Shown here one piece after another: positions 20,980-30,434 of a stretch of DNA of 64,000 nucleotides; position 1 is the stretch's first letter; each line of letters begins with the position of its first letter. This DNA comes from Tritrichomonas musculus (taxonomy: Eukaryota > Parabasalia > Tritrichomonadida > Tritrichomonadidae). The notes under the pieces are model-generated. The model was not told the origin of the DNA. It made no database searches and saw only the letters and a list, made by a program, of their open reading frames with translations. The DNA is taken from assembly GCA_039105265.1 (NCBI GenBank), contig JAPFFF010000006.1:186001-250000 (forward strand), in the 5' to 3' direction. Both the position numbers and the translations under genes were made by a program.

Positions 20980-21083
20980 CTAAAGTCTATGGAAATAAAT
21001 AATAATATTTAATAACATAATTTAAAATTAATACATAAACAAATAAAAAAAGAAATCAATAATATTCTTCTTGGATAATCTGT

Positions 21084-22487
21084 CTATTCATCAAATTCAT
21101 TAATTTCTTCATTAATTTTAATAAGATTTGATACTGTTCCAGCAACACGTTCGAGATTCATCTTCTTTAAATTATATAATTCATCATTCAAAGCAATAAT
21201 CATCTGCTGTTTCTTCAAAATTAATTTAAGTTTCTTCGTTCTTTCGAGAATAGCTCTGGTTTTCTCTTGTTGCTCAGTAATTCTATTTTTCATCATATCG
21301 CGCTGATCTTCATAAAACTTCTGTTGTGACAATAATTCAGCAAGAGCTGCATTTGAATTTTCAAGATCAAGTTCAACTTCTTTACGCTTATTTTTAAGTT
21401 TTTGCAAAGAATCTTGATTTGCTTTAATTGAAGCTGGGAATGATTTTAATCTTTCTTGAAGAGAATCAAGTCGACTTTTCTCAACTTTTAATTTGCCTTT
21501 TTCAATAGCAATTTTAAGAGCAAGTTGATCATTTTCTATTTGTTTGGTAGTTATGCCTGTTCTTGCCATTTCATTTTTATCAGCAAAAGTACCATCTTCT
21601 CCTGGCAAATATCTTTGTAAATTCAAAAATTCTTCTCTGAGATTAGAAAGTGTTTCATTTTGGACACGATTTTGAGAAGAAAGTTTTTGGGATTCTGCAT
21701 TATAAAATTTTATTGCATTATTGACTTCTGTTAAAAATAATGTATCCATAGTTAATTTTTTCTGTGAATCAATGTATTCTTGTGTTACATTTGTTTTGGG
21801 CTTTGGACGAGAACAACGAACAGCTATATCCTGCTTGGCGTTTTCAACACGCCTTTCTTCTTTTTTCTCATCAAAATCTGCATCTTTTAAATTTCTTTGA
21901 ATTTCATCATTTAATTTTTTGAGTTGCTTTTCACTAAAAGAGTTTAATTTTGCATTTCTTTGAAGAGAAGCAATTTCTGTTTCTAATTGACCTGCTTCAT
22001 GAGATAAGGGATAAATAGGATTTTCATCAATAGGCTTTACTTCAGGATCATCAAGACGAGCAATAGTATCGTCTGCTTTATTGTTCATTTTTTGAACAAA
22101 CTCTGACCTTTCTTTGGCAATTTCTTCCATTGTATCCATATAAGAAAGTCGACCTTCATACAAAGAAGTACTTTTATCAAATTGCGTTTTATACGGTGCC
22201 ATTCTCTCAGCACACATTTTTTGAACTTGATCGAATGCTCTTTGCAATTTTTTTAATTCGTCTGGTATTTTTAGCATATCCACCTCGTTATCACGCTCGA
22301 GAGCCTCACGAAGGCGAACAACTTCGGTTTCTTTAGCTTCGATTTGATTTCGAAGATCTGTAACATGGTTTATAGTTTCTTGATCTTGTCCGAAATTTTT
22401 ATCGTAATCAATTACATCGATAGTTTTCGCTCTATTTTTTCGTCCACGAGTTTGATTTAAATTTGTAACCTTTAGATAATTTTCCAT
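21084..22487 (-). CDS. Coiled-coil protein, 467 aa, unrecognised
   Basis: The first ATG of the frame is at 22487 (protein begins MENYLKVTNLNQ). A basic N-terminal patch (RGRKNRAK) is followed by long Lys/Glu/Leu helices over most of residues 35-460, with breaks near the DDPEVKPIDENPIYPL segment and near CSRPKPKTN. I see no enzyme motif, signal peptide or membrane segment. It is not related in sequence to the neighbouring giant protein and lacks its RC motif. It shares a 121-bp divergent spacer with the PRP6 gene, so the two may be co-expressed. The architecture resembles ciliary or cytoskeletal coiled-coil proteins, but this is only a guess from composition. Confidence 0.85.
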   Translation of the reverse strand: MENYLKVTNLNQTRGRKNRAKTIDVIDYDKNFGQDQETINHVTDLRNQIEAKETEVVRLREALERDNEVDMLKIPDELKKLQRAFDQVQKMCAERMAPYKTQFDKSTSLYEGRLSYMDTMEEIAKERSEFVQKMNNKADDTIARLDDPEVKPIDENPIYPLSHEAGQLETEIASLQRNAKLNSFSEKQLKKLNDEIQRNLKDADFDEKKEERRVENAKQDIAVRCSRPKPKTNVTQEYIDSQKKLTMDTLFLTEVNNAIKFYNAESQKLSSQNRVQNETLSNLREEFLNLQRYLPGEDGTFADKNEMARTGITTKQIENDQLALKIAIEKGKLKVEKSRLDSLQERLKSFPASIKANQDSLQKLKNKRKEVELDLENSNAALAELLSQQKFYEDQRDMMKNRITEQQEKTRAILERTKKLKLILKKQQMIIALNDELYNLKKMNLERVAGTVSNLIKINEEINEFDE

Positions 22488-22608
22488 TGTTTGCAATTTG
22501 AAAAATTTTCCTCAAAGTGCGTTTATTATTCTATAACGAGATTTAATTGAATCATACATTAATTGTAAGAAGGCGAAATGAAGGTCAAAGCAAATTGTCC
22601 TCTAAATT
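22488..22608. promoter_or_regulatory. Short divergent promoter region
   Basis: Only 121 bp separate the ATGs of the minus-strand coiled-coil gene and the plus-strand PRP6 gene, so both promoters must lie in it or overlap the genes. On the minus strand a TCAAAT lies about 12 bases before the ATG. I see no clear match to the trichomonad initiator (TCA followed by a pyrimidine). An out-of-frame ATG sits at 22578, 31 bases before the PRP6 start; it would matter only if transcription begins upstream of it. Confidence 0.4.
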
Positions 22609-25314
22609 ATGGCTTCTTATCCTTTTCCTTGGGGTCCTGAACCACCAGGATATGTTCCAGGTCTTGGAAGGGGAGCTGTTGGATTTGTAAACAGTATTGA
22701 AGTTGGTAAAGTCGATTTTGAAACAGAAATAAAATCATTAAATTTAGCAAGAAAAATCAAAAAAGAAGAAGAAAAAGCAAATGCATATTATGCAGATGTT
22801 GAAGAGCAAATGAAAAGCCGTAACAAAAATAAAGTAAAAGAAGAAAAAGTATCTAGTATTAAACAAATTGCAGATGAAATTAAAGGCAAATTTTCAGCAT
22901 TGAAATTAGGATTAGAAAATGTTCCTCTTGAAGATTGGGAAAATCTTCCTGAAATCGGCGCAACTACATATCATCGTCCAAAGTGGGATTTGTATATACA
23001 CGCATCAGACAGAATGATTGGTAATGATTTTGAAGATTCTGCTCTTACACGACTTTCACGAAATGATGATTTAATGGAAGCAGATCTTGTTAAAGATGAT
23101 ACAGATTCAAAAATCATGACAGTTGCTCGAGCTCAAAGATCAGTTTTAAGTGTCCAACTCTCAAAAATTATACCTAAACAAAATTCAATTGATGTAACCC
23201 AATTTCTTCATGAACTTGATGATCAAGCAGCCCGCGTAATTAGCCAATTTGACGATCTTGATAGAGCAGCATCACTTTATCGAGCATTAACACACTCAAA
23301 CAAGGAAGATGCAAACAGTTGGCTCATTCGAGCTCGTGTTGAGGAAAAACGAGGAAATCTCGAAAAAGCAAAGAAAATTGCACGTGATGGAATGATCAAT
23401 TGCCCGTTTTCAGAATTACTTGTTATGGAAGCTGCTCGACTTTCATCTACTCAAGATGCAATTTCGCTAATTCATTCTGCATTACAAGTTAACCACAAGA
23501 ATTCAGAAAAGCTATGGCTACAATTTGTTTCATACCATACAAACTTAAATGCCAAAAAATCAGCTCTTGAAATGGCGATTAGAGCCATTCCAAAAAATGA
23601 GAAAATATGGCTTGCAGCAGCTGCTATTGAAGATGGAGAGAGACATACGGCAATGCTTAAAAATGCTTTAGAATTTCTCCCAGACAGCAAAGCTTTATGG
23701 GTTGAAGGCATCAATTCAGCATCAACTTACGAAGAAGCAAACTCATTTGTTCAAAGTGCTTTAGAACAACTTGGTGAATGCAAAGATGTTCTCGTTGCTT
23801 GGGCTGAAGCTGATGAAAAATTCAATAATTCAGCCAATATAAATGAAATCTGCCAAAGGGCTATTAAATCCTCCCAGCCCACAGCTCCTACACAAGAAGA
23901 GAATAACCAAGAAAATGAAGAAGAAGCTTCCAACGAACCAGAACCTGCCAACAAAGAAGAAGATCAATCAGAAAAAGAACAAAAAACAAATTGGATCAAT
24001 GAAGCAACAACAGCTGAAAAGATGAAATTTGTTAATACAGCTGTCACACTCATCAACTCCATTCCACTTGCTTCTCTCGGCCCTCCAGATAAGATCATCG
24101 AAGAAGCCACAATGTGCGAGAGCTGTGAAGCTCCAGAAGTAGCTAAACGACTTTTCCTAAGGAATGCAGTAGAGAATGGTGACTTCCTTTCCTACATCAA
24201 CTACGAAAAGCGTCATGATCATCTCAGCGAAGCCGTTAAATTAGCTATTGAAAATCGTCCAGAAGACGACAACATGGTAATTCAAATAACATCTGTTTTC
24301 GATGACCTTGATGATTCACGAGAGCGGACGATACGACTTCTTGAAGAAGCACACCAAAGGATTCCACATTCAGAACTCATTGCACTTACATTAATCAAGA
24401 ACTACATTGAAGCAAAGCGTCCAGATTTAGCCCGAGATTTCACTAGGAGCATCATCAATAAAGATCCGTATATATCATCACTCCAGGTAAACTACTACCT
24501 CGCGATGATCAACGAGCAATACGATATTGACATAGACTTTTTGAAAGGAGCAATACAAAAGTTCCCAAGATATCCAAAATTCTATTTGTTACTTGCAGAT
24601 CATTCAAACGAACCCGAAAATATTCTCAAAGAAGGCCTCAAAAATTGTCCTTCATCAGGAGAAATACACATTGCTTACATTCGCACAATCCTCCAAAAAG
24701 ATATTTACCCATATGTACGAATCAGAGCCCTCTTTGAAAAAGCAAGAAGACTCTGTCCAAATGAAGCCCTAGTCTGGCTCCTATCGGCCCAATTTGAACA
24801 GCCAGACATGAGGCAGACAATGCTCGAAGACGCCAAAAGAAACGTCGCAAAAGAAGAGCTCGGAATCGTTTGGTCACGCCAGATTGAGCTCTCACAAGAC
24901 CAGGAAGGGCGACTCACTCTTTGCAGAGACGCGCTGGTCGAAGTGAAGGCTCCAGAGCTCTACTTAATGAACGCAATCTGCCTCTGGAGGCGGGGACAGG
25001 TTGACAAGACCAGAACCGCCTTTGAAAACATAGAACGCGAGTTTCCTGGCTTCGGTGACGGCTGGGTCTATCGCATCCTGTTCGAGTTCATTTGCGGATC
25101 ACCGGAGGACGTGAAAGTGGCAACCGAAAAGGCTTCGAAATGCAAAATTGAGGACGGACTAGTTTGGAAGCTCACCAAGTCCAAGAAAGAAAACTTCCTT
25201 TCTTCACAGCAGAAAATATTGGAAGGCTTGGTTCACGAGAAGGCTGATCCAATGTCATCTGAAGATTCCATTTATAAGGAAGTTCTTTCCCTCATTGACG
25301 ATCTTCTTCAATAG
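22609..25314 (+). CDS. PRP6: Pre-mRNA-processing factor 6 (PRP6), U5 / tri-snRNP protein
   Basis: The 901-aa product is close to the usual length of PRP6 orthologues (human about 940, yeast about 900). Residues 1-145 match the PRP6 N-terminal domain, with the hallmark PPGYVPGLGRGAVGF followed by the DWENLPEIG segment. From about residue 205 to the end it is a long run of helical HAT/TPR-type repeats with W-x-x-x-A signatures. An acidic Glu/Asn-rich insert lies at about residues 424-463. In other eukaryotes PRP6 bridges U5 and U4/U6 in the spliceosome, so this gene implies a working spliceosome even though no intron is seen in the window. The 3' end is much richer in G+C than the 5' end (see findings). 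Confidence 0.95.
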   Translation: MASYPFPWGPEPPGYVPGLGRGAVGFVNSIEVGKVDFETEIKSLNLARKIKKEEEKANAYYADVEEQMKSRNKNKVKEEKVSSIKQIADEIKGKFSALKLGLENVPLEDWENLPEIGATTYHRPKWDLYIHASDRMIGNDFEDSALTRLSRNDDLMEADLVKDDTDSKIMTVARAQRSVLSVQLSKIIPKQNSIDVTQFLHELDDQAARVISQFDDLDRAASLYRALTHSNKEDANSWLIRARVEEKRGNLEKAKKIARDGMINCPFSELLVMEAARLSSTQDAISLIHSALQVNHKNSEKLWLQFVSYHTNLNAKKSALEMAIRAIPKNEKIWLAAAAIEDGERHTAMLKNALEFLPDSKALWVEGINSASTYEEANSFVQSALEQLGECKDVLVAWAEADEKFNNSANINEICQRAIKSSQPTAPTQEENNQENEEEASNEPEPANKEEDQSEKEQKTNWINEATTAEKMKFVNTAVTLINSIPLASLGPPDKIIEEATMCESCEAPEVAKRLFLRNAVENGDFLSYINYEKRHDHLSEAVKLAIENRPEDDNMVIQITSVFDDLDDSRERTIRLLEEAHQRIPHSELIALTLIKNYIEAKRPDLARDFTRSIINKDPYISSLQVNYYLAMINEQYDIDIDFLKGAIQKFPRYPKFYLLLADHSNEPENILKEGLKNCPSSGEIHIAYIRTILQKDIYPYVRIRALFEKARRLCPNEALVWLLSAQFEQPDMRQTMLEDAKRNVAKEELGIVWSRQIELSQDQEGRLTLCRDALVEVKAPELYLMNAICLWRRGQVDKTRTAFENIEREFPGFGDGWVYRILFEFICGSPEDVKVATEKASKCKIEDGLVWKLTKSKKENFLSSQQKILEGLVHEKADPMSSEDSIYKEVLSLIDDLLQ

Positions 25315-25570
25315 ATTTTATTTTATGTTATATAACTTATATATCTGTCATTTTATTTTATAAACATGAAATTCATTATTGGCTCACTAAAGAATCTGTT
25401 ATAAAATGAGTTGTCTCAAAAAGTTCGCTCTTCAGAAAAAGTTCAAAATATTTACGTTCATTATATCAAAAAGAAAATTTAATATGCGTTTGCATTGAAC
25501 ATCTTTGTGCGAATAATAATAATAATAACGAAAAGTGTTTTTTTTATATTGATTTTTTTTTTTTTTTTTT

Positions 25571-25969
25571 TTAGGTTTTGAAAGCTTCTCTTCCCGATAT
25601 ATCGAGATGGAAAAGCAACCTAACTTTTCCTCCTGATTTAGCTTTTCCTGAAGGAGTGAATGAGTACCATTGATCAATAACTTTTCCAACAGTGAAATCT
25701 CTAACCTTGAATGTTTTGGATGATATTATGTCATCTTTTGAAACGTTATCATCATCAGATAATTTGACAGTTAATTCATCTGATAAATTTGATGTGATTG
25801 GCAAGTGAAATTCCTCATTCCACACTGGCGTTGTTGTGTTATTCTTTGTCTTTGTTTTCCATTTTTGTGATGATGTGCTCAATTGAAAACTAAGAAATGG
25901 ATCAGATTTTCCAGCTGTGTCCATTTTTGGAACTTCAGCAGCTTCAATTGCTTTAATATGTAATTCCAT
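25571..25969 (-). CDS. Small C2-domain protein, 132 aa
   Basis: The protein is essentially one C2 domain: beta strand MELHIKAIEA, loop 1 with K-M-D-T-A-G-K-S-D-P-F (Asp17 and Asp23), the W-N-E-E-F strand, and loop 3 with SDDDNVSKDD (Asp72, Asp74, Asp80). The usual calcium-binding aspartates are therefore present, so calcium-dependent membrane binding is likely. Trichomonads have many small C2 proteins of this kind, often with longer tails; here the protein ends just after the domain. The stop codon TAA merges directly into a run of 20 A on the coding strand. It is convergent with PRP6 and lies downstream of the RasGEF gene on the same strand. Confidence 0.9.
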   Translation of the reverse strand: MELHIKAIEAAEVPKMDTAGKSDPFLSFQLSTSSQKWKTKTKNNTTTPVWNEEFHLPITSNLSDELTVKLSDDDNVSKDDIISSKTFKVRDFTVGKVIDQWYSFTPSGKAKSGGKVRLLFHLDISGREAFKT

Positions 25970-26418
25970 ATCAGGTGAAAATAAAAGTGAAATGTTCTTT
26001 ACATCACTTTTGAATTAACATATCACTTCCTATTTGAATAAATATAAAGTTTTCAATTACTCAAAATTTTGTGAGAAATAGTTCTAATGTCAAATATTAC
26101 TTCAATTCGGAACAATCTTTTTCACTCAATTTTATTTATTTATTTGATTTAAACAAATATCTGATTGCAAATAATTCTATTAATTTAGTGAAGAAAATAC
26201 TTTTGAATAAAAAATGTAATTTGATTTTTTTTTTTTTTTTTTGATGAAAAATGCTTTACTTGTTCATTCTATTAATCAATCAATCAATAAAACATCATTA
26301 ACATACATTCAGCCTGATCATTTTTTCAATTAATGAGTGAAACTCAAAACAATCTTTCAAAATTAAACATAAATCAAAATACAAGACATGTTAAATTGTT
26401 TATATAATAGAAAATAAT
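25970..26418. other. Intergenic spacer, no gene seen
   Basis: This 449-bp AT-rich spacer lies between the C2 and RasGEF genes. It holds an 18-T run at 26225-26242 and a short AATC tandem repeat near 26273-26290. No reading frame or RNA gene is recognisable. Confidence 0.7.
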
Positions 26419-28104
26419 TTATTCTTTAATGACATTTGCATCAATCGCAGATTTCTTTATTTGCATGCTTAAAGAGTTTAACTCTTCTTTAGTATGTACT
26501 AATCCTTCAGAAAGTAAATTTTGGATCTGTGATATTTTATGAAAATTATATTTAATATCTTGAAATTGGTTATAAAATCTTATTGAATTTGCACTAACAT
26601 TTCTCTTTTCCCAGTTGACTTTACTTCCAACTTTTTTATCTTTTTTGAATTCTTCACCACCATAACCATCAACGGCAACGAGAGATAATTCATAACGCAT
26701 GTTAGGAATTGCTGGAATTTTTTGGTCATAGCACTTTTCTATATTTTCGGCATACGAATCGCTTTGTTTCCTCCAATCGTAGTTAGATGTAAGATTTTGA
26801 AGAGTTTCTTGTTCTTCGTTAGAAAAGTTCCACAATTGATTTAAATTCATTATACATTTCATTTTGAAAGCACTAACAAACCATGAAACTGCTTCAAAAT
26901 TATTGATTTCAAGGAGTTTATTGGCAATTCGTATCATTTTTTTGAAAACTTTAGTATCAAATTGATTTGATTTATTGCAATTAGCTAAAATATTGTACGC
27001 AACAAGCAATTTAATTTTATTTCCGAATTGAAAGAATTCACAAAGCCTTTTGGTATCTAAACAAAGACGACGTTTAGAAATGGCAAAATAAAATTCACGA
27101 GGATGAATGACATTAAATAAACTGTGGCAAACAAGTGATATCTGGCGTGCAACTTCAACTGCTTGGGGAATATCAAGAGTTAAATTTGGCACAAGAAGAG
27201 ATTCTGGATTTTTGATTTCTGGCAAGGGTTTTTCATCTTTTATTATTGGTCTACCATAAGAAAGGTTAGGAATATCATTGTACAAATCTAAAGCTTTAGG
27301 ATCATCAATATCTTGCACGAAAATTCGTATATCTCGTAAAGTTTTTTTTCCAATGAATAATCCTGAAAAGTGTACCCATTCAATTAACAAATCTAAAACT
27401 TTCTCTTTCATATCATTATCAGATTGTTCATAAATACACGATAAATGATTGAAAAAATGACTACTACTGCAAATTGAATTAAGGGTCAAAAAAAATTTTT
27501 CGTGATCTTCGATTGAAGATTCAATTGGCTTACCTTTTAAGAGTGCAATAATCAAATATCGAAGTGGCGCAAATTTAATTCCAGAAAATGTGTTTTCTTC
27601 ACCTTTTTTGAATTCAACACAGGAGAAATCACCTTTTAATACCTCGGAGATTTTTTCAATTGGCTCAACATATCTTACTGATTCGTTATCTTCATCAAAA
27701 GGCTCTTCTGCAAGCACTGTATTTTCAATTCCAGTATCATCCCATAAATTATCACGAGGTCCCAAAGACATTGAAACAAGTAGACGCAAATCAGTTCGTT
27801 CCATATCTTGATCTTTTCTTTGAAATTCGAGTTGTGATTCTTGAGCTAATGAATATGCAACATGATGCATTCCTATTGAATGAAGATGCTGATAAATTAT
27901 TTCTAAAACTCTATAACGGTCAAGTTGTGCACTACATGATGTATAATTTGCTCTTTTTAAAAGACCATACGAATGAACCTTTGTCCATGGAAAAGTTCGC
28001 TCTCTTAATTCCAAAGAGGTAGTATCTTCTTCCATTGCACGATATAACCAGAGGGATCGTTCTTCAGGTGTAATTTCTTCAGATTTTTCGTTTTCTTTGC
28101 TCAT
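26419..28104 (-). CDS. Ras-family guanine nucleotide exchange factor with LisH-like N terminus
   Basis: The 561-aa product has a RasGEF (CDC25-type) catalytic domain at about residues 310-550: the family's P-x-E-F/Y box is seen at HPREFYFAI, then NILANCN and the helical hairpin FEAVSWFVSAF, then RYELSLVAVDGYGG. A helical segment at about 175-265, ending LIEWVHFSGLFIG, sits where the REM (RasGEF N) domain is expected. Residues 63-92 (YRVLEIIYQHLHSIGMHHVA) look like a LisH dimerisation motif, a pairing common in protist RasGEFs. It should activate a Ras/Rap-type GTPase. The ATG at 28104 is the first in frame. Confidence 0.88.
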   Translation of the reverse strand: MSKENEKSEEITPEERSLWLYRAMEEDTTSLELRERTFPWTKVHSYGLLKRANYTSCSAQLDRYRVLEIIYQHLHSIGMHHVAYSLAQESQLEFQRKDQDMERTDLRLLVSMSLGPRDNLWDDTGIENTVLAEEPFDEDNESVRYVEPIEKISEVLKGDFSCVEFKKGEENTFSGIKFAPLRYLIIALLKGKPIESSIEDHEKFFLTLNSICSSSHFFNHLSCIYEQSDNDMKEKVLDLLIEWVHFSGLFIGKKTLRDIRIFVQDIDDPKALDLYNDIPNLSYGRPIIKDEKPLPEIKNPESLLVPNLTLDIPQAVEVARQISLVCHSLFNVIHPREFYFAISKRRLCLDTKRLCEFFQFGNKIKLLVAYNILANCNKSNQFDTKVFKKMIRIANKLLEINNFEAVSWFVSAFKMKCIMNLNQLWNFSNEEQETLQNLTSNYDWRKQSDSYAENIEKCYDQKIPAIPNMRYELSLVAVDGYGGEEFKKDKKVGSKVNWEKRNVSANSIRFYNQFQDIKYNFHKISQIQNLLSEGLVHTKEELNSLSMQIKKSAIDANVIKE

Positions 28105-28346
28105 TTGCTTGAATTAAATTTTTATCTTATCTTATTCTTTTTTGAATAATTCTTTTTGAATTTTTTGATATGTTTTTGACACTTTTTATCTTATTCTATA
28201 TTTGATTTTGAATCAATTTTTTAAAAAGTGAAAATAAAAATAATATATGAATATCTTTGATAACATAACACATTTTATATATATATTTAAACATAACATA
28301 AGACTATCAAATATATAGATGTATTTTCCAAAGAACATTAATATTA

Positions 28347-28368
28347 TTACTAATTCTAGAATTAGTAA
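28347..28368. other. Perfect 22-bp palindrome over a stop codon
   Basis: The half-site is TTACTAATTCT, followed directly by its reverse complement. It covers the stop codon (28362-28364 on the minus strand) of the glycosyltransferase gene. With no spacer it would form a cruciform or an 11-bp stem lacking a normal loop. It could serve as a 3'-end signal or be chance. Confidence 0.5.
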
Positions 28369-29564
28369 CTGGTATCCATTTCCAACAAATTTCTCCGTTT
28401 TGTTGCAGCAATATAACAAAGTTGGAAAAATTGAGTCCAAAACCAGCTCCAAACATATTGACCAGGTTGTGCAGTCACATTTACTTTACCATCATATATT
28501 TTCCCAATTGAATGAAGGCTGTATCGCATTTGCTTAATTTTCTGAGAATTTAAAAGCATGATGTTATGACGAATTTTATGATATTCGAACATTGGCTGTT
28601 GAACAATAATACTTTCATAATTAACAAATAAACTTTCGAAAGGAAATCGGAAGTGATCAGAAAACACAAAAGGAACACATAATTTTTTAAGTGAATCAAA
28701 GAAACGTTTTGAATTATAACAATCGCCAGCTGGAATAATACAAATTTGACTTTTTTCCATAAAAAGATGATATCTTGGCTTATATTCCATTTGAACACCT
28801 AGATATCTATAAGTAACTACAGATCTACAACCTGAAATATTAGAAAAAGATTGAAACAATTTTTTTCTAAAAATAGAAATTTCTGGGACATGAACATCAA
28901 TACCAGCAAGCAATAATACTGCTATTTCTTTCTTTCTTTTTAATTTTGATAAAGGGTAATTTGAATATACTGGAGAGGATGTGATTCGAATCATTATTCT
29001 AGGATACATTAATGTTTCATTCCAATGAAGCATTTGCGTTGTAAACATGTTTGGAATTTTCATATGATCTTCATCAACAATAACGGAATAACTAATAGAA
29101 TGGGTAGTGTGCAAAAAAAAATGATCAACTCCTCCATATCGCTGATAAAAAGGCCCTTGTTTCTCGATTATAGGATAAAGATCATATATGTGAAATCCCC
29201 ATTTATATTGTGAGCAGAGAAATCGAAGAAAAAAAACATCAGCTTGAAATGGATCAGAAACAATAAAATTTTGGCTAAAAATATTTTGAAAAATAAATAG
29301 ATCTGGTACATAAGAATGAGTATTAAAACGTTTATCAGTGCTTTCATCGAAAATTGTATCATAAAATGGCTGAAAATCTGGATGAGTTTCATTGTATACA
29401 TATATTTTTGTTGGAGGAAAAGAGTTCATAAATTGATAATAATTTTGTGTAAAAGGAATAACACTAACATTATTAGTTTTAGCAACACGATATCTTAAAA
29501 TGAACATAATCAAATATAGGAGAGAAATGTGCAAGATATGAATTGAAATAAGCCATTTGTTCAT
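28362..29564 (-). CDS. Exostosin-family (GT47-type) glycosyltransferase, type II membrane protein
   Basis: Taking the ATG at 29564 gives 400 aa beginning MNKWLISIHILHISLLYLIM, a single uncleaved membrane anchor at residues 4-24 typical of Golgi type II enzymes. The exostosin domain spans about 52-345. Its N part has KIYVYNE, the middle has DPFQADVFFLRF, and the C-terminal signature is CNSKRFFDSL-like (DCYNSKRFFDSLKKLCVPFV) followed by FSDHFRFPFE. These are the hallmark segments of GT47 enzymes such as EXT1/2 and plant xyloglucan transferases. Donor and acceptor sugars cannot be read from sequence. Likely role: building surface or secreted glycans. Confidence 0.88.
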   Translation of the reverse strand: MNKWLISIHILHISLLYLIMFILRYRVAKTNNVSVIPFTQNYYQFMNSFPPTKIYVYNETHPDFQPFYDTIFDESTDKRFNTHSYVPDLFIFQNIFSQNFIVSDPFQADVFFLRFLCSQYKWGFHIYDLYPIIEKQGPFYQRYGGVDHFFLHTTHSISYSVIVDEDHMKIPNMFTTQMLHWNETLMYPRIMIRITSSPVYSNYPLSKLKRKKEIAVLLLAGIDVHVPEISIFRKKLFQSFSNISGCRSVVTYRYLGVQMEYKPRYHLFMEKSQICIIPAGDCYNSKRFFDSLKKLCVPFVFSDHFRFPFESLFVNYESIIVQQPMFEYHKIRHNIMLLNSQKIKQMRYSLHSIGKIYDGKVNVTAQPGQYVWSWFWTQFFQLCYIAATKRRNLLEMDTSY

Positions 29565-30434
29565 TGAAAACTCCCATATATGAAATATTCTTAATTTTAT
29601 CAATTTGATTGTGCATATTCAAATTTTATCTCTCAATTTTATCCTTTCAAATTTCTCTATTTAAAAATAAAATTTATCTCGAGGGGATGAAGATATTAAT
29701 TAAATAATTATTTATAATTAGTCACAGACTGATATTTATCAAATTGCTATTCATCATTCACTTCATATGTTAAAAGTATGAGTTTTGCAATTGAATCTAA
29801 CATTTTTTTATATTTGAAAACATTTAGACTATAACAAATTTTAAACAAATTTGGTAAAGTAATGATTGCCTCATAATTTATGTCTAGTTTCCATCTAATG
29901 AGCTTTAGATGAATCATTTTCATTTTTTCATCTTTAGGGAATTAATGTAACAAGTCACTTTTTGAATAGTCATTCAAAAAATGCTTATATAAAAATGATT
30001 ATAATTATATTGAACAATTATTATTTAAAATGTAATTTTTCCCTAATGATAAAAAGAAAATATAAAATAATATATATTTTTAACTTAAATATATTTTAAA
30101 AAGCTAACAGTATCGATACTGTTGATAATATGTAATACCTCCTTTTCATTTAAAAAGTTGTTTGACCTCTTTTTGCTCCATACAATATTTAAATATTATT
30201 CAATTTATTAATAAACGGCATATTATTCAATTTGTAAAGATAAATATTTATCTTTTATTTCTTCCCATTTTATTTCTTTTTAATTTATGGAAAATTAAAT
30301 CTATAATTTACAAGACCATGTCATTAAAAATTATTAGATTTTAAATTAACCTCTAATGGTAAAAGTATTAAAATGACTTAAGCGGTTATTTTTTTGGCCT
30401 TTACATCCTTTCCACATCAAAAAGGATCTTCATT
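29565..30434. other. Divergent intergenic spacer with an 18-bp palindrome
   Basis: This 870-bp spacer separates the glycosyltransferase and CDK-like genes and must hold both promoters. At 30106-30123 is the perfect palindrome AACAGTATCGATACTGTT. A CTCTCAAT motif of the kind clustered further right is at 29630-29637. A TCATT initiator-like site lies just before the kinase ATG (A at 30432). No gene is recognisable; short open frames here are AT-rich noise. Confidence 0.6.

Noticed and set aside
25553-25575. Long T tract followed by AG, resembling a 3' splice site on the plus strand
   Set aside because: No coding frame follows on the plus strand, and no donor or branch-point motif is seen upstream. 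The tract lies at the 3' end of the minus-strand C2 gene.
30162-30344. 60-codon open frame in the divergent spacer
   Set aside because: Composition is Ile/Phe/Asn/Lys as expected from AT-rich noise, with no motif and no homologous look.
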